A DNA stretch of 64,000 bases from Paracoccus sp. (in: a-proteobacteria) (GTDB lineage Bacteria; Pseudomonadota; Alphaproteobacteria; Rhodobacterales; Rhodobacteraceae): contig NZ_JAUNTW010000008.1 in the NCBI RefSeq assembly GCF_030538495.1, forward strand, positions 18,683-82,682, in the 5' to 3' direction. A program made the translations under genes and the position numbers. Shown here piece by piece: positions 44,973-54,098 of this stretch. How positions within the stretch are numbered: position 1 is the stretch's first letter; each line of letters begins with the position of its first letter. The notes under the pieces were generated by a model, which worked only from the letters and a program-made list of their open reading frames with translations, was not told the origin of the DNA and ran no database searches.

Positions 44973-46229
44973 TTGGCACGCCCCCGAGCAGAACACCCGC
45001 GCAGCAAGGTCACCAACCTTCGCCTTACCGAGCAGGAGCGAGAGGCGTTCGAGGCCAAGGCCGACGAGTTGGGCCTTAGCAGCCTCAGCGAATACATCCG
45101 CTTTCTTCACGAAGCCTTTGCGGACAAGGAAACCGCCGAAGATGACATGCTGACCGATTATAGCAGGCAGTTTCCGGCATCAAAAATCCGCAATTTCCAC
45201 ACCACAAAGCACGGTAAAATTCTCTGGGGCGACTCCCGCTCGTTCCTCTTCAACAAGGCCAAACCCGAGAGTGTTGACCTGATCATGACCAGTCCCCCGT
45301 TCGGGCTGGTGCGCAAGAAAAGCTACGGCAACGAGGATGCCGACCAGTATTGCGACTGGTTCCGCTCCTTTGCCGAAGGCTTCAAGCGTGTCCTCAAGGA
45401 CAGCGGTAGCCTTGTCATCGACATTGGCGGCGCATGGGTGCCGGGTCAGCCGACCAGGAGCCTATATCACTTCAAGCTTCTGATCATGCTGGTTGAGGAG
45501 TTTGGCTTCCATCTTTGCCAGGAACATTACTGGTGGAACCCCTCAAAACTCCCCACGCCTGCCGAGTGGGTCAACGTCCGGCGCGTGCGGGTGAAGGATG
45601 CCGTCAACTGCGTTTGGTGGCTCTCTAAAACGCCTTATCCCAAGGCCAACAATAAGCGCGTGCTCCAGCCCTATAGCAAGTCAATGAAGCACTTGCTCAA
45701 GAACGGCTATGTGGCGAAGCTTCGCCCCTCAGGTCATGATATTTCCGAGAAGTTCTCGCGCGATAACGGCGGCTCGGTCCCACCGAACCTTCTGGCTATC
45801 GCCAATACCGAGTCAAACGGCCGGTATCAAGATCATTGCCGCGCGGAAAACATAGCGATCCACCCGGCGCGCTTCCCGGCGGCCCTGCCCGAATACTTTA
45901 TCCGTTTTCTCACCGACCCCGGTGACTATGTTGTCGATCCCTTCGGTGGGTCCTGCGTGACCGGGGCTGTTGCCGAAGCACTGGAACGCAAATGGACGTG
46001 CTGCGAGCTATCCGAAGAATATCTGATGGGCGGCAGGGCACGCTTCATACCCGAGGTCCAGCCGCTCGGCAAGCAGCGGGATGTCATCTATGAGATCGTC
46101 CCACCTTGCACGCAGCCTATTGCGGAAGAAAGCGCACCGCTCTTTGAGGATGGCGGCAGGTCGCGGCCCAAAACGCTCACGCCAGAAGGCGCTGTCTCAC
46201 CCACGCGCCAAGACCGCCAGATCGCATAG
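44973..46229 (+). CDS. ribbon-helix-helix / DNA methyltransferase fusion (beta class, N4-C/N6-A)
   Basis: The 418-residue protein starts (TTG 44973, with GGAG upstream) with a basic ribbon-helix-helix-like region (residues 1-50: KVTNLRLTEQEREAFEAKAD, LGLSSLSEYIRFL). It continues into an amino-methyltransferase with motif IV SPPF (S107-F110) before motif I DPFGGSG-like DPFGGSC (D322-C328), the order of beta-class enzymes. SPPF and TSPP suggest N4-cytosine or N6-adenine modification. It is convergent with and overlaps by 53 bases the nuclease gene, so it probably protects DNA from it. Confidence 0.88.
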   Translation: MARPRAEHPRSKVTNLRLTEQEREAFEAKADELGLSSLSEYIRFLHEAFADKETAEDDMLTDYSRQFPASKIRNFHTTKHGKILWGDSRSFLFNKAKPESVDLIMTSPPFGLVRKKSYGNEDADQYCDWFRSFAEGFKRVLKDSGSLVIDIGGAWVPGQPTRSLYHFKLLIMLVEEFGFHLCQEHYWWNPSKLPTPAEWVNVRRVRVKDAVNCVWWLSKTPYPKANNKRVLQPYSKSMKHLLKNGYVAKLRPSGHDISEKFSRDNGGSVPPNLLAIANTESNGRYQDHCRAENIAIHPARFPAALPEYFIRFLTDPGDYVVDPFGGSCVTGAVAEALERKWTCCELSEEYLMGGRARFIPEVQPLGKQRDVIYEIVPPCTQPIAEESAPLFEDGGRSRPKTLTPEGAVSPTRQDRQIA

Positions 46230-47406
46230 AAGCAAAATCAACGGCCAATGGTGTCGGGGCGCTATCATCGAGCAGCTCCGGCACTCCGGTATTCACCGCA
46301 ATAAGAGAGCGGCGGATAAGATCATCCATATCTCCGCCGCTGGCATAGCCTCGCGCATACCGGATGATCTGGCTCATGGCTTCGCGGAACCGCGTATCAG
46401 CGGTATCGCCGCCCTGGTGCTTGACCTCGATGACAGCCATGACCTTGTCCTTGTCCCGATCGACAAGGATGAGATCGGGACGCTCTGTGGATGAATACTT
46501 GCCGTAAGCGGCCAAGGCTTGCGAGATTTTTTGCTCGGAAGGCTCCGGCGCTGGCTGAGTATAGTGCGTCGTCACCTGTTGCCAATAGATCGCATAAGGA
46601 CCACAAGTCAGGATCGGAACTGATCCGCCGCCGCTCAGGATGCGCATTTTCATCGGGATGTCGGTGGCCTCAGAAAGCGCCAGCCCAACCCCTACGGCAA
46701 CGGCCAGTTCGAAGCGCCGCCAGATTTCTGCTGGGGCAATCAGTGTGCTCTGGATGATTTCGCAGATAGCGGACTCATAGCCCGATTCCATATCTGAGAG
46801 GACGCGGTATGCCGCGACCGCATGGCGGTACATGGCTTTTCGCGAGCGGGCGGCATCACGGGTCGCGCCTGGACCTGGCCGCCTAGCGGCAGAGGCGGAT
46901 TTAAGCGGCTCGCGCAGGGCATCCAGCCGCTTGATGGCGGCAAGCTCCGCCATCGCGGCCTCAACCAGGCTCCGGTAGCCGGATTCGGCGGGCTGCTCGT
47001 CTAGCAATCTACCGGCATGCAGCGAAGCATTGTGCACGACCCAGGCCACAAGCTGATTGGGGCCTGTATCAAAAGATCGCACCGGTTCATGCGCTACCAC
47101 GACCGAAGGAAGGCCGCTTCTCACGCGCAGCATAGCAGTCGCGCGGGCATCAATGCGCCCGCGCGCTATCGTATCATCGACCCGCTCCCTAAAGCTCAGC
47201 AGACTTTGGGCTTCATGCGGATGCCGAAGGACATACTGTGCGAATGAACGTACCGGCGCAGAGACAGCCCAATGGCTGCGCAGAAGATCAATGTCGCGCC
47301 GCACATCTATGGAAGGCGTAGATGTTGGCGCAAGAAGGCCGCTCCGAAAATAGCGAAGGAAAAGCCCCGCCGTATAATCGGTGATATCCTGCGCATCATC
47401 CGGCAT
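46177..47406 (-). CDS. PD-(D/E)xK nuclease, McrC-like partner of the AAA+ ATPase
   Basis: The 409-residue protein has a nuclease triad-like set in its last third: D311 (RPDLILVD) and E327/K329 (VIEVKH). This is the PD-(D/E)xK core found in McrC and many restriction subunits. The N-terminal 300 residues are mostly helical and not recognised. Its start overlaps the stop of the McrB-like gene by one base, so the two are translated together, as mcrB-mcrC are. Methylation state and specificity are not visible. Confidence 0.75.
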   Translation of the reverse strand: MPDDAQDITDYTAGLFLRYFRSGLLAPTSTPSIDVRRDIDLLRSHWAVSAPVRSFAQYVLRHPHEAQSLLSFRERVDDTIARGRIDARATAMLRVRSGLPSVVVAHEPVRSFDTGPNQLVAWVVHNASLHAGRLLDEQPAESGYRSLVEAAMAELAAIKRLDALREPLKSASAARRPGPGATRDAARSRKAMYRHAVAAYRVLSDMESGYESAICEIIQSTLIAPAEIWRRFELAVAVGVGLALSEATDIPMKMRILSGGGSVPILTCGPYAIYWQQVTTHYTQPAPEPSEQKISQALAAYGKYSSTERPDLILVDRDKDKVMAVIEVKHQGGDTADTRFREAMSQIIRYARGYASGGDMDDLIRRSLIAVNTGVPELLDDSAPTPLAVDFASMRSGGLGAWVRQRLLA

Positions 47407-49220
47407 CAGACTGCTACCGATTTCATCCGCTCGATAATGCGATCCCTATCATCGCCCTCAAGCGCGAAGGATTTGATGGCCACCTCGGTGAGTTTCTCGG
47501 CATCGCGGACTATAATCCCGTCCAGCATCGGCAGCAACACCATATCCACCGCGTCCAGCAGGGCCGTGCGCATCTCGGGCGAAGGTGCCTGGAAGAAATC
47601 GGGATTGTCCACCATAGCGCGGATCGCGGCCACCGCATCGAGGATCGGCGCTGAGCCGATGGGGCGAACCGTGTTGATCACCGCCCAGAATTCTCCCAAG
47701 GGGCAAGGCGCGCCCGCTGGTGGCGACGCCCATGCCGGGTCCTGCTTCTGGAAGTATTCCCGCATGAAGACTGTCGTATCTTTGGGGACATCGACATAGA
47801 CCCAGCCGAAACGCCGCGAGAGCGCATAAGACATCTGATAGAGCGACGCTTTGTCGATGGAGTTGATGGTTGCCAGCAAACGCCATGCGGGACCGGGCGC
47901 ATATTCATGCGGCTTGGGAAGGGCTTTGGGCTTCGGGAGGACAACAAACTGGGCGCTCTCTGGATCCTCGGCATCAATGCGGTATGGCAGCGACGTTTCC
48001 TGTCCGCTCAGCACCGTAAAGAGCGGGCCAATGACCTTGTCGATATCGCAGCGGTTCAGCTCGTCAATAATCAGCGGCCTGTCATAGTCGCGCAGCAACA
48101 CGCCCGGAAAGAACTTGATCGCGCCGCCGCCGACCGGCTGGTAGCCGCCGACAATATCCTGCGAACTCCAGTCCGCAGAGCCGGTAATCATTGTCCAGTG
48201 CACGCCTGTCAGCGCGGTTGCAACCCAGCGGGCCAGTGTCGTCTTTCCGGTCCCCGGCGGGCCGTAGAACATGATGTGCTGCTTGCCGGAATGAAGCGCT
48301 GCATTGATCTGCCGGTAAACGGCCGGATCGACGCCGATCAGCGTAGGCTCTTCCGGAATCCGGATCGTCGCGGGATCGACATAGGGAACGGCCTCGGACT
48401 CGTCATCCTCATCATCTTCCAGGTCGGCCGCGCCAGCGGCGGCAGCACCGGCGGGGAGCGCCAGCGGGGCAATCGGCGGGCCAGCCTGGACATAGGCCGC
48501 TTCCACGTCCTGGCGCAGGCGCTCCAGCTCTGCCTCTTTGGTTAGATCATAAACGGGGATGTTCCCGGCCGCGCCACCTATCGGCGTGATCTGGATCGCA
48601 GCCGCCATCGCATCGACAAGATCGCCATATGCCAGATTCACCACCTGACCTTGCAGTGTGACGGCGAGCGTCTCTGTCCGAGGATGAATGCCCAGAAGCC
48701 CGGCGAAGATATAGGGCTGGGGATGAGGGTGCTGGCCTTGCGGGCGATGGTTCATCGCGCCCGTTGCCGGATCGAACGCTGTAGGGTCCGCATTGCCGCC
48801 TTGCGCAATCGGGTCCCGGAAGTTGAAAAGGGCATGAACCTCCATGGCATCAAGTCTTTTGAACGCTCCGGGACCTTCTTCCAGCACGGGAAGGATGCGC
48901 ACCACCAGCGCAGCCTTGTTGCCCTGGCCTGTGCTCTGAAACCCAATGTTGGACATGCCCTGGTAAGCAGGTCTCGCCGTGACAGCCGCGCCGTCATAGC
49001 CAATCTGGAACAGCCAGCGTTGTGGCTTGCTCAGCGAGTGACCTGGAACGGCCCACTGACCGTTTGCTGGATTGATGGCGTGCTTGCCCTGAAGCTCGGC
49101 AAACTTGAAGCCGGACTGCGTGGGCTGGCCACCCCTCGCCCTGAGGAAGATCTTCAGCCAACTGATGAAATCACTATAGAGGGACTGGTCTGGCATTTTC
49201 CACGCTGCTTGCAGTTTCAT
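47406..49220 (-). CDS. McrB-like AAA+ ATPase
   Basis: The 604-residue protein has an N-terminal region of about 250 residues of unknown fold (probably the target-recognition part), an Asp/Glu-rich linker (EDDEDDESE), then an AAA+ domain with Walker A GPPGTGKTT (K326), Walker B IIDELNRCDID and the sensor/arginine-finger segment ATINSIDK…LSRRFGW. The DELNR type is that of McrB/MoxR ATPases. Together with the downstream nuclease it resembles a McrBC or LlaJI-like restriction complex. Start 49220 or the ATG at 49196. Confidence 0.8.
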   Translation of the reverse strand: MKLQAAWKMPDQSLYSDFISWLKIFLRARGGQPTQSGFKFAELQGKHAINPANGQWAVPGHSLSKPQRWLFQIGYDGAAVTARPAYQGMSNIGFQSTGQGNKAALVVRILPVLEEGPGAFKRLDAMEVHALFNFRDPIAQGGNADPTAFDPATGAMNHRPQGQHPHPQPYIFAGLLGIHPRTETLAVTLQGQVVNLAYGDLVDAMAAAIQITPIGGAAGNIPVYDLTKEAELERLRQDVEAAYVQAGPPIAPLALPAGAAAAGAADLEDDEDDESEAVPYVDPATIRIPEEPTLIGVDPAVYRQINAALHSGKQHIMFYGPPGTGKTTLARWVATALTGVHWTMITGSADWSSQDIVGGYQPVGGGAIKFFPGVLLRDYDRPLIIDELNRCDIDKVIGPLFTVLSGQETSLPYRIDAEDPESAQFVVLPKPKALPKPHEYAPGPAWRLLATINSIDKASLYQMSYALSRRFGWVYVDVPKDTTVFMREYFQKQDPAWASPPAGAPCPLGEFWAVINTVRPIGSAPILDAVAAIRAMVDNPDFFQAPSPEMRTALLDAVDMVLLPMLDGIIVRDAEKLTEVAIKSFALEGDDRDRIIERMKSVAV

Positions 49221-49497
49221 TCACGGCAGGAATCTTCTCGCCTTACCGCACGGTAGATGCAAGCAAATCAGAAAGATACCTGCCGAGGCTTGTCTTCCGC
49301 CAGCTCCCCTCCTTTCTGTCAGTGTCACGCCATTTACAGAAATCCTGTCTGTCGCGCTGGCCTCATCTGACCCGCCTTACTGCGACCCGAGCGCTGCGCA
49401 GGTCGCCCCCCGGACCGTGTTAGCTTCAGCCTGTACAAAGGGCCGCCAGACGTGATCTAATCGGCGGCGAAACTGATTGATCACAGGGATGTAGGGA

Positions 49498-52143
49498 TTG
49501 AGCGAGGCACTTCAGAAACTCTTCGAGCAAGGCGTGCAGTGGGTAAGGGCAGATTTTCACCTGCATACGCGGGCAGATAAGGAGTTTCGCTATGACGGCG
49601 ATGCCAGCCGCTTCGTCCCCAGCTATGTTGAGGCGCTGGAGGCTGCCGGAACGCGCCTTGCCGTCATTACCAACCACAACAAATTTGACCTGGAAGAATT
49701 CAAGGCGCTGCGCAAACGAGCGCGCAAGTCCGGCATCGGCGTGCTTCCTGGCGTAGAGCTATCGGTCAAGGACGGCGCGAACGGCGTCCACACCCTTGTT
49801 GTTTTCTCCGAGGCCTGGCTGGCCGAGGGGCAGGATTATATCAACCAGTTTCTTGGCGTAGCCTTCGCTGGCAAGGTTCGCGCGCAATACGAACACGAGA
49901 ACGGACGCAGCAATGATGACCTGATCGAGACACTAAAGAAGCTGGAATCCTATAACCGCGACTTCTTCATCATTTTTGCGCATGTCGAGGCCAATAGCGG
50001 CCTTTGGAAGGAGATGAGCGGCGGACGGATGGGTGAGCTTGCCGCCGAGCCGCTTATCCAGAAATACGCCCTTGGCTTCCAGAAGGTCCGCACCCATGAC
50101 AAGCCCCATGGTGTATGCCGCACCAAAGTCAAGGGCTGGTGGGGCGATTACTATCCGGCCGAAGTAGAAGGCTCTGACGCAAAGGAAATCGCGGAAATTG
50201 GCAAGGGGGAGAAGGTCTATCTCAAGCTTGGCGATGTCGGATTTGATGCGGTAAAATTTGCCCTGACCGATCATACCTTCCGCGTTGCGCCGGATATTCC
50301 GGCCGTGGGTCATTCCCACATCAACGCCGTTCGCTTTGAAGGCGGGCTGCTGGACGGCGAGCGCGTCACCTTCTCCCCGCACCTGAATTGCCTGATCGGC
50401 ATCCAAGGCAGCGGAAAGTCCTCGATTCTAGAAAGCGTGCGCTACGCGCTCGATATTCCGTTCGGAGAAAAGGCGCAGGACAAGGAATATAAGGACAAGC
50501 TGTTACCCCATGTCCTTAAGAGTGGCGGGAAGGTGATTGTCGAGGCGACCGACCGGCATGGCGGACGCTTCGAGGTGAGCCGTATCTTGGGACATTTGCC
50601 GGATGTTTACGTTGATGACGTGCTGCGCCCCGGTGTCTCCATCAAGGAGACGATTATCGCCAAGCCACTTTACTTCGGACAGAAGGACCTCTCGGCCGCT
50701 GGGAAAGGCTTCGGGCACGATCTTGTCGAAAAGCTCATGGGTGATAGCCTCAAGGCTGTGCGGCAAAAGATCGAGGAACGCGCGGGCGAGCTAAAGACGG
50801 CAATAGAAAGCTTCGATGCCGTTCGCAGCGATGCCGAGGACAAGCAATCGCTGGAAGGTGAGCTCAAGGATGTTGAGTTCAACTTGGAGCATTTCGACAA
50901 GCACGGCATCAAGGATAAGCTTGAAAAGCAACTGGCCTATAGCGAGGACCTGACCTATTGCCAAGGCGTCGACGAAGCGGCTGAAGGCTGGCGCAAGACG
51001 ATTGATGATGCGGCGAGCCACGCCGAGGAAGATTTCAAGCTGATCGAGGCCCATGCCTCCGATCACAACGCCGATTTCTTCACGCGCTATGCGGCCAAGG
51101 TGGAAGAGATGAAAGAGACCGTTGCTAGCGCCAAAGCCCTTGCGGCCACCATCAAATCAAAATCCGGTGATCTGGGCGTGCTGCGCCAGGAGCTTGAAGG
51201 CGTGCGCGATAGCCTGAAGGAAGAATTTGCCGAGACCGAGCGGGATCTCGTCAAGGCGCTTGAAGAGCAAGGCGTTACCTCTATCCAGCCGGATGCCTAT
51301 ATCAAGCTAACGCAGCGTAAGCAGGAGCTTGAAGCTGAAATCGCAGAGCTTGCCAAGCGTACGGGTAAAGAGAAATCCAGGCTCGATGCACTCATGACCA
51401 CCATGACATCGCTGAATGATGCGTGGCATGATGAGTTCAAGCTCATCGCGGCGGCGCTGAAAATCATCAATGAATCGCAGGGGGCGCTGAAAGTAGAGGC
51501 TGAGTTCAAGGGAGACCGTAGCGCCTTCAAAGGCCATATTGAAGCGTTGCTTCGCGGCAATAACCTTCGCAGAGAATATTATGAGGCGCTCGCCGAGGCC
51601 TATACAGATTTTGCCGAGATCTTCAAAGACCTCGAAAAAGCCTCTGCTCACACAAAGGGAAAATCTGAGGATTTCAAAAAGCTATTCATGGCGAACCTCT
51701 ATGCGCTCACCGCTTATCAGGTGCCCAACAGCTATGCGGTGACATATCACGGGAAGGCGCTCTCATCGCATTCTCTTGGGCAACGCGCCTCTGCGATGAT
51801 GCTCTTCCTGCTGAGTCAAAAGGGGAATGATCTCCTGCTCATCGACCAGCCGGAGGATGATCTCGACAGCCAGACTGTCTATGAGGAGGTGGTCAAACTG
51901 CTTCGGCGGCTCAAGCCGAACCAGCAATTCATCTTCGCAACGCATAATGCAAATTTTCCGGTGTTGGGCGATGCCGAGACTATCACAACATGCAGCGCCA
52001 GCGATGATGAAATCGTCATATCGGTTGGTAACATCGACGATAAGGCCTGTCAGGCGAATGTCATCTCCATCATGGAGGGAGGCCCGGAGGCATTTGAACG
52101 GCGTAAGGCGATCTATCAAATTTGGAAAGCCCGTGTTGTTTGA
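49498..52143 (+). CDS. PHP phosphoesterase fused to SMC/RecF-like ATPase (TrlF-type architecture)
   Basis: The 881-residue protein starts at TTG 49498. Residues 15-300 form a PHP domain: H21/H23 in DFHLHT, VITNHN, PGVELSV, IFAHVEA and VGHSH. An ABC/SMC ATPase follows: Walker A GIQGSGKSS (K307), a long coiled coil (about 420-660), signature SLGQRASA, Walker B LLLIDQPEDDLD (D783-D788) and the switch THNANF. This matches, from memory, a family labelled TrlF AAA-like ATPase, of defence-like but unclear function. It is divergent from the McrB-like gene. Confidence 0.82.
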   Translation: MSEALQKLFEQGVQWVRADFHLHTRADKEFRYDGDASRFVPSYVEALEAAGTRLAVITNHNKFDLEEFKALRKRARKSGIGVLPGVELSVKDGANGVHTLVVFSEAWLAEGQDYINQFLGVAFAGKVRAQYEHENGRSNDDLIETLKKLESYNRDFFIIFAHVEANSGLWKEMSGGRMGELAAEPLIQKYALGFQKVRTHDKPHGVCRTKVKGWWGDYYPAEVEGSDAKEIAEIGKGEKVYLKLGDVGFDAVKFALTDHTFRVAPDIPAVGHSHINAVRFEGGLLDGERVTFSPHLNCLIGIQGSGKSSILESVRYALDIPFGEKAQDKEYKDKLLPHVLKSGGKVIVEATDRHGGRFEVSRILGHLPDVYVDDVLRPGVSIKETIIAKPLYFGQKDLSAAGKGFGHDLVEKLMGDSLKAVRQKIEERAGELKTAIESFDAVRSDAEDKQSLEGELKDVEFNLEHFDKHGIKDKLEKQLAYSEDLTYCQGVDEAAEGWRKTIDDAASHAEEDFKLIEAHASDHNADFFTRYAAKVEEMKETVASAKALAATIKSKSGDLGVLRQELEGVRDSLKEEFAETERDLVKALEEQGVTSIQPDAYIKLTQRKQELEAEIAELAKRTGKEKSRLDALMTTMTSLNDAWHDEFKLIAAALKIINESQGALKVEAEFKGDRSAFKGHIEALLRGNNLRREYYEALAEAYTDFAEIFKDLEKASAHTKGKSEDFKKLFMANLYALTAYQVPNSYAVTYHGKALSSHSLGQRASAMMLFLLSQKGNDLLLIDQPEDDLDSQTVYEEVVKLLRRLKPNQQFIFATHNANFPVLGDAETITTCSASDDEIVISVGNIDDKACQANVISIMEGGPEAFERRKAIYQIWKARVV

Positions 52144-52205
52144 GAATGGCAAGGCGTGAACGGGGCGCATCGCTGTCATGATGGTCGCGAGTTCATCATA
52201 AGAAG

Positions 52206-53813
52206 CTACGGCATTTTTGACAGGTGATGAACGGCGTCCTGTAATTTCTGCCTTTCCTCGGCAGGCATTGACATAATGATGTCTATTTGTTTTGGGCGAA
52301 CCGCCGCCTCCTCAGATAGTTCTGTCGCGACAGCAGCGATTAGATCCTGTGAGCCATTTGGCCTATCGCCGCGTAGATTTCGCTCCTGCCGCCACGCCGT
52401 CAGCGCACGCGCTGCCCGATTGTCCATGCCTGTCAGTTGGGTCCACAGCGCCCTTGCCGTCGAATATAATCGAGTGTGTATCGCCTTTCCCGCAGCCGCC
52501 CTCCACGCGGGATCGCCAAGAAATTCTCCTGCGTATTCTTGCAATCTCTCTAAGCGCGGGTTGGGCCCGGAATTACCCCCTTGCCCGTAAACCCACCGTC
52601 TGGCAGCGTCGAGGAAATCAGGAATCTGCGCCTCCACTTGCTCCATATGTCGCTGCCAGACCTCGGCTGCTGCGCGGAGTGGCGCAAGGGAACGTCGCAA
52701 CGCCCGTGCTTCCTGAATAAGCGCGGTCGCCTGCTGAGCTTTTTCGTCGACCTCGCGCAATCGCCTCGCCGACGCCACCTCTTGCTCCTCAAGTTTTTCA
52801 AGGCGACTGGCCGCAGCGGCTTCCTGTCGCTGGAGATCGGCAAGGCGCATTTCGGCTTCTCGTGATCGTGCCTTTGCAGCCGCCTCGATGGTATGGGCCC
52901 GGAACCTGGCTCTGGTAGCTTTCTTCAGTGCAGCCTGTCCGGCCCGCATCTCGGCTTCCAACTTCTCAAGCTCGCTTTTGGCTTGGTCGGCACGACTGAG
53001 GTAGCGCGCGAGCGTTTTGTGGCTAGCGTCAAGGTGCTCGCCTTTCTTTTCGGCCGCAACTCGTAGCCGATCCGCCAATCTAAGGTTCTTCTGCAACCTT
53101 GTCCGCGCTGCCTCGATGCGATTCAGCAGTTCGGCCAGTTCCTCAGGCAGATCCTCATGCAACTGCCGCACGGATCGGTTGATCGTGTCGGCAAGCTTGG
53201 CGCCGGCCGCCAACCTGTCGCGCTTTCGGTGGCCCCGTTCGATCCGGGGCTCATATTTCCGCCCGACCTCGGCTGCGAGGTCCTGCAAGGCGTTCAGGAC
53301 AGATTTGGTTGCGACCTTGGAAACCGGCCGCCCGTCCCTCGTCACAGCCGCCATTTGATAATGCGCATGAATCGCGCTTTCATCGAGATGGACGACGAGC
53401 CCATGCAAGCTGGTGCCAAGCCGATCCGCGACAGCCGTTGCCACCCCAAGAAACAGCGCATTCTGATCAGCGGCGGGCATGGCCTCAACCCAATGCTGCG
53501 CCTCGTGCCCAAATGTGATGATGCCGACCGTCGAAACTGCGGCGCTGTCGCTGACACGGCGCTGCCGAATGCGACCGGATTCGTTCCGGCGGTCGTCGCA
53601 GATGCGACGCATCTCGCCGCCGGAGAGTGGGGCGACGATGACGCGGTTAAGCTGGCTACGGTCGTGGTCAACGTATTTCGGCTGCCGGCCGATGCGCAGA
53701 TCATGCTGTCGCTGCCCATTGGTTTGCACGCGAGCCTTGCTTTTGATCCGGGTCGAGATGGCGCGGGGATTGGCCTTGCTTGCCGGTGGCGCAGGGTGGG
53801 AGGATTGTTCCAT
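52206..53813 (-). CDS. MobV/Pre-family relaxase
   Basis: About 535 residues. Residues 1-170 hold the MobV relaxase: KYVDHDRSQLNRV near residue 50 and the metal/catalytic motif VVHLDESAIHAHYQ (HLDE-x3-H-x-H). The rest is a long Ala/Arg/Glu coiled-coil tail. It nicks an oriT and would mobilise the element with helper conjugation. ATG 53813 follows AGGTGG; GTG 53822 is alternative. A strong inverted repeat lies just upstream. Confidence 0.85.
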   Translation of the reverse strand: MEQSSHPAPPASKANPRAISTRIKSKARVQTNGQRQHDLRIGRQPKYVDHDRSQLNRVIVAPLSGGEMRRICDDRRNESGRIRQRRVSDSAAVSTVGIITFGHEAQHWVEAMPAADQNALFLGVATAVADRLGTSLHGLVVHLDESAIHAHYQMAAVTRDGRPVSKVATKSVLNALQDLAAEVGRKYEPRIERGHRKRDRLAAGAKLADTINRSVRQLHEDLPEELAELLNRIEAARTRLQKNLRLADRLRVAAEKKGEHLDASHKTLARYLSRADQAKSELEKLEAEMRAGQAALKKATRARFRAHTIEAAAKARSREAEMRLADLQRQEAAAASRLEKLEEQEVASARRLREVDEKAQQATALIQEARALRRSLAPLRAAAEVWQRHMEQVEAQIPDFLDAARRWVYGQGGNSGPNPRLERLQEYAGEFLGDPAWRAAAGKAIHTRLYSTARALWTQLTGMDNRAARALTAWRQERNLRGDRPNGSQDLIAAVATELSEEAAVRPKQIDIIMSMPAEERQKLQDAVHHLSKMP

Positions 53814-53832
53814 GCTCGCCACCTGCGGTTTA

Positions 53833-53866
53833 ACCTACTAGCCGCAACCAAGGTTGCGGCGTAGGT
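53833..53866. other. inverted repeat, candidate oriT of the element
   Basis: ACCTAC-TA-GCCGCAACC-AA-GGTTGCGGC-GTAGGT: a 9-bp and a 6-bp perfect arm in the same hairpin, directly upstream of the MobV-type relaxase, where oriT usually lies. The inner arms are at 53841-53849 and 53852-53860. Confidence 0.5.
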
Positions 53867-53880
53867 GAAGGGGAGCAGAC

Positions 53881-53940
53881 CCCCCTTTCAAAACCCCCAT
53901 CGCTCCGCTGGCCAAGGGGTAACCCCCTTTGGAAACCCCC
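53881..53940. repeat. imperfect 18-bp direct repeat
   Basis: CCCCCTTTCAAAACCCCC (53881-53898) and CCCCCTTTGGAAACCCCC (53923-53940), two mismatches, 24 bases apart. They resemble iterons. Confidence 0.5.
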
Positions 53941-54009
53941 GTCTGTGCCTCGTCCGCGAAGGCAGAAAAGGATCACTTGATGCCGATAGACAGCTACCTG
54001 ACGGCGGCT

Positions 54010-54059
54010 GCGGATCATCCCCGCCCCAGCCTTGTGGGGGGCGGTCGGGGATGATCCGC
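54010..54059. other. 50-base hairpin with 14-bp perfect arms
   Basis: GCGGATCATCCCCG (54010-54023) pairs perfectly with CGGGGATGATCCGC (54046-54059). The loop is C/G-rich and itself pairs partly (CCCC/GGGG). It may be an origin, oriT part or transcription stop. No T-run follows on either strand. Confidence 0.55.
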
Positions 54060-54098
54060 TAACAGGCGCCTGGCAGCCAACAAACCCTGGATCGCGCT

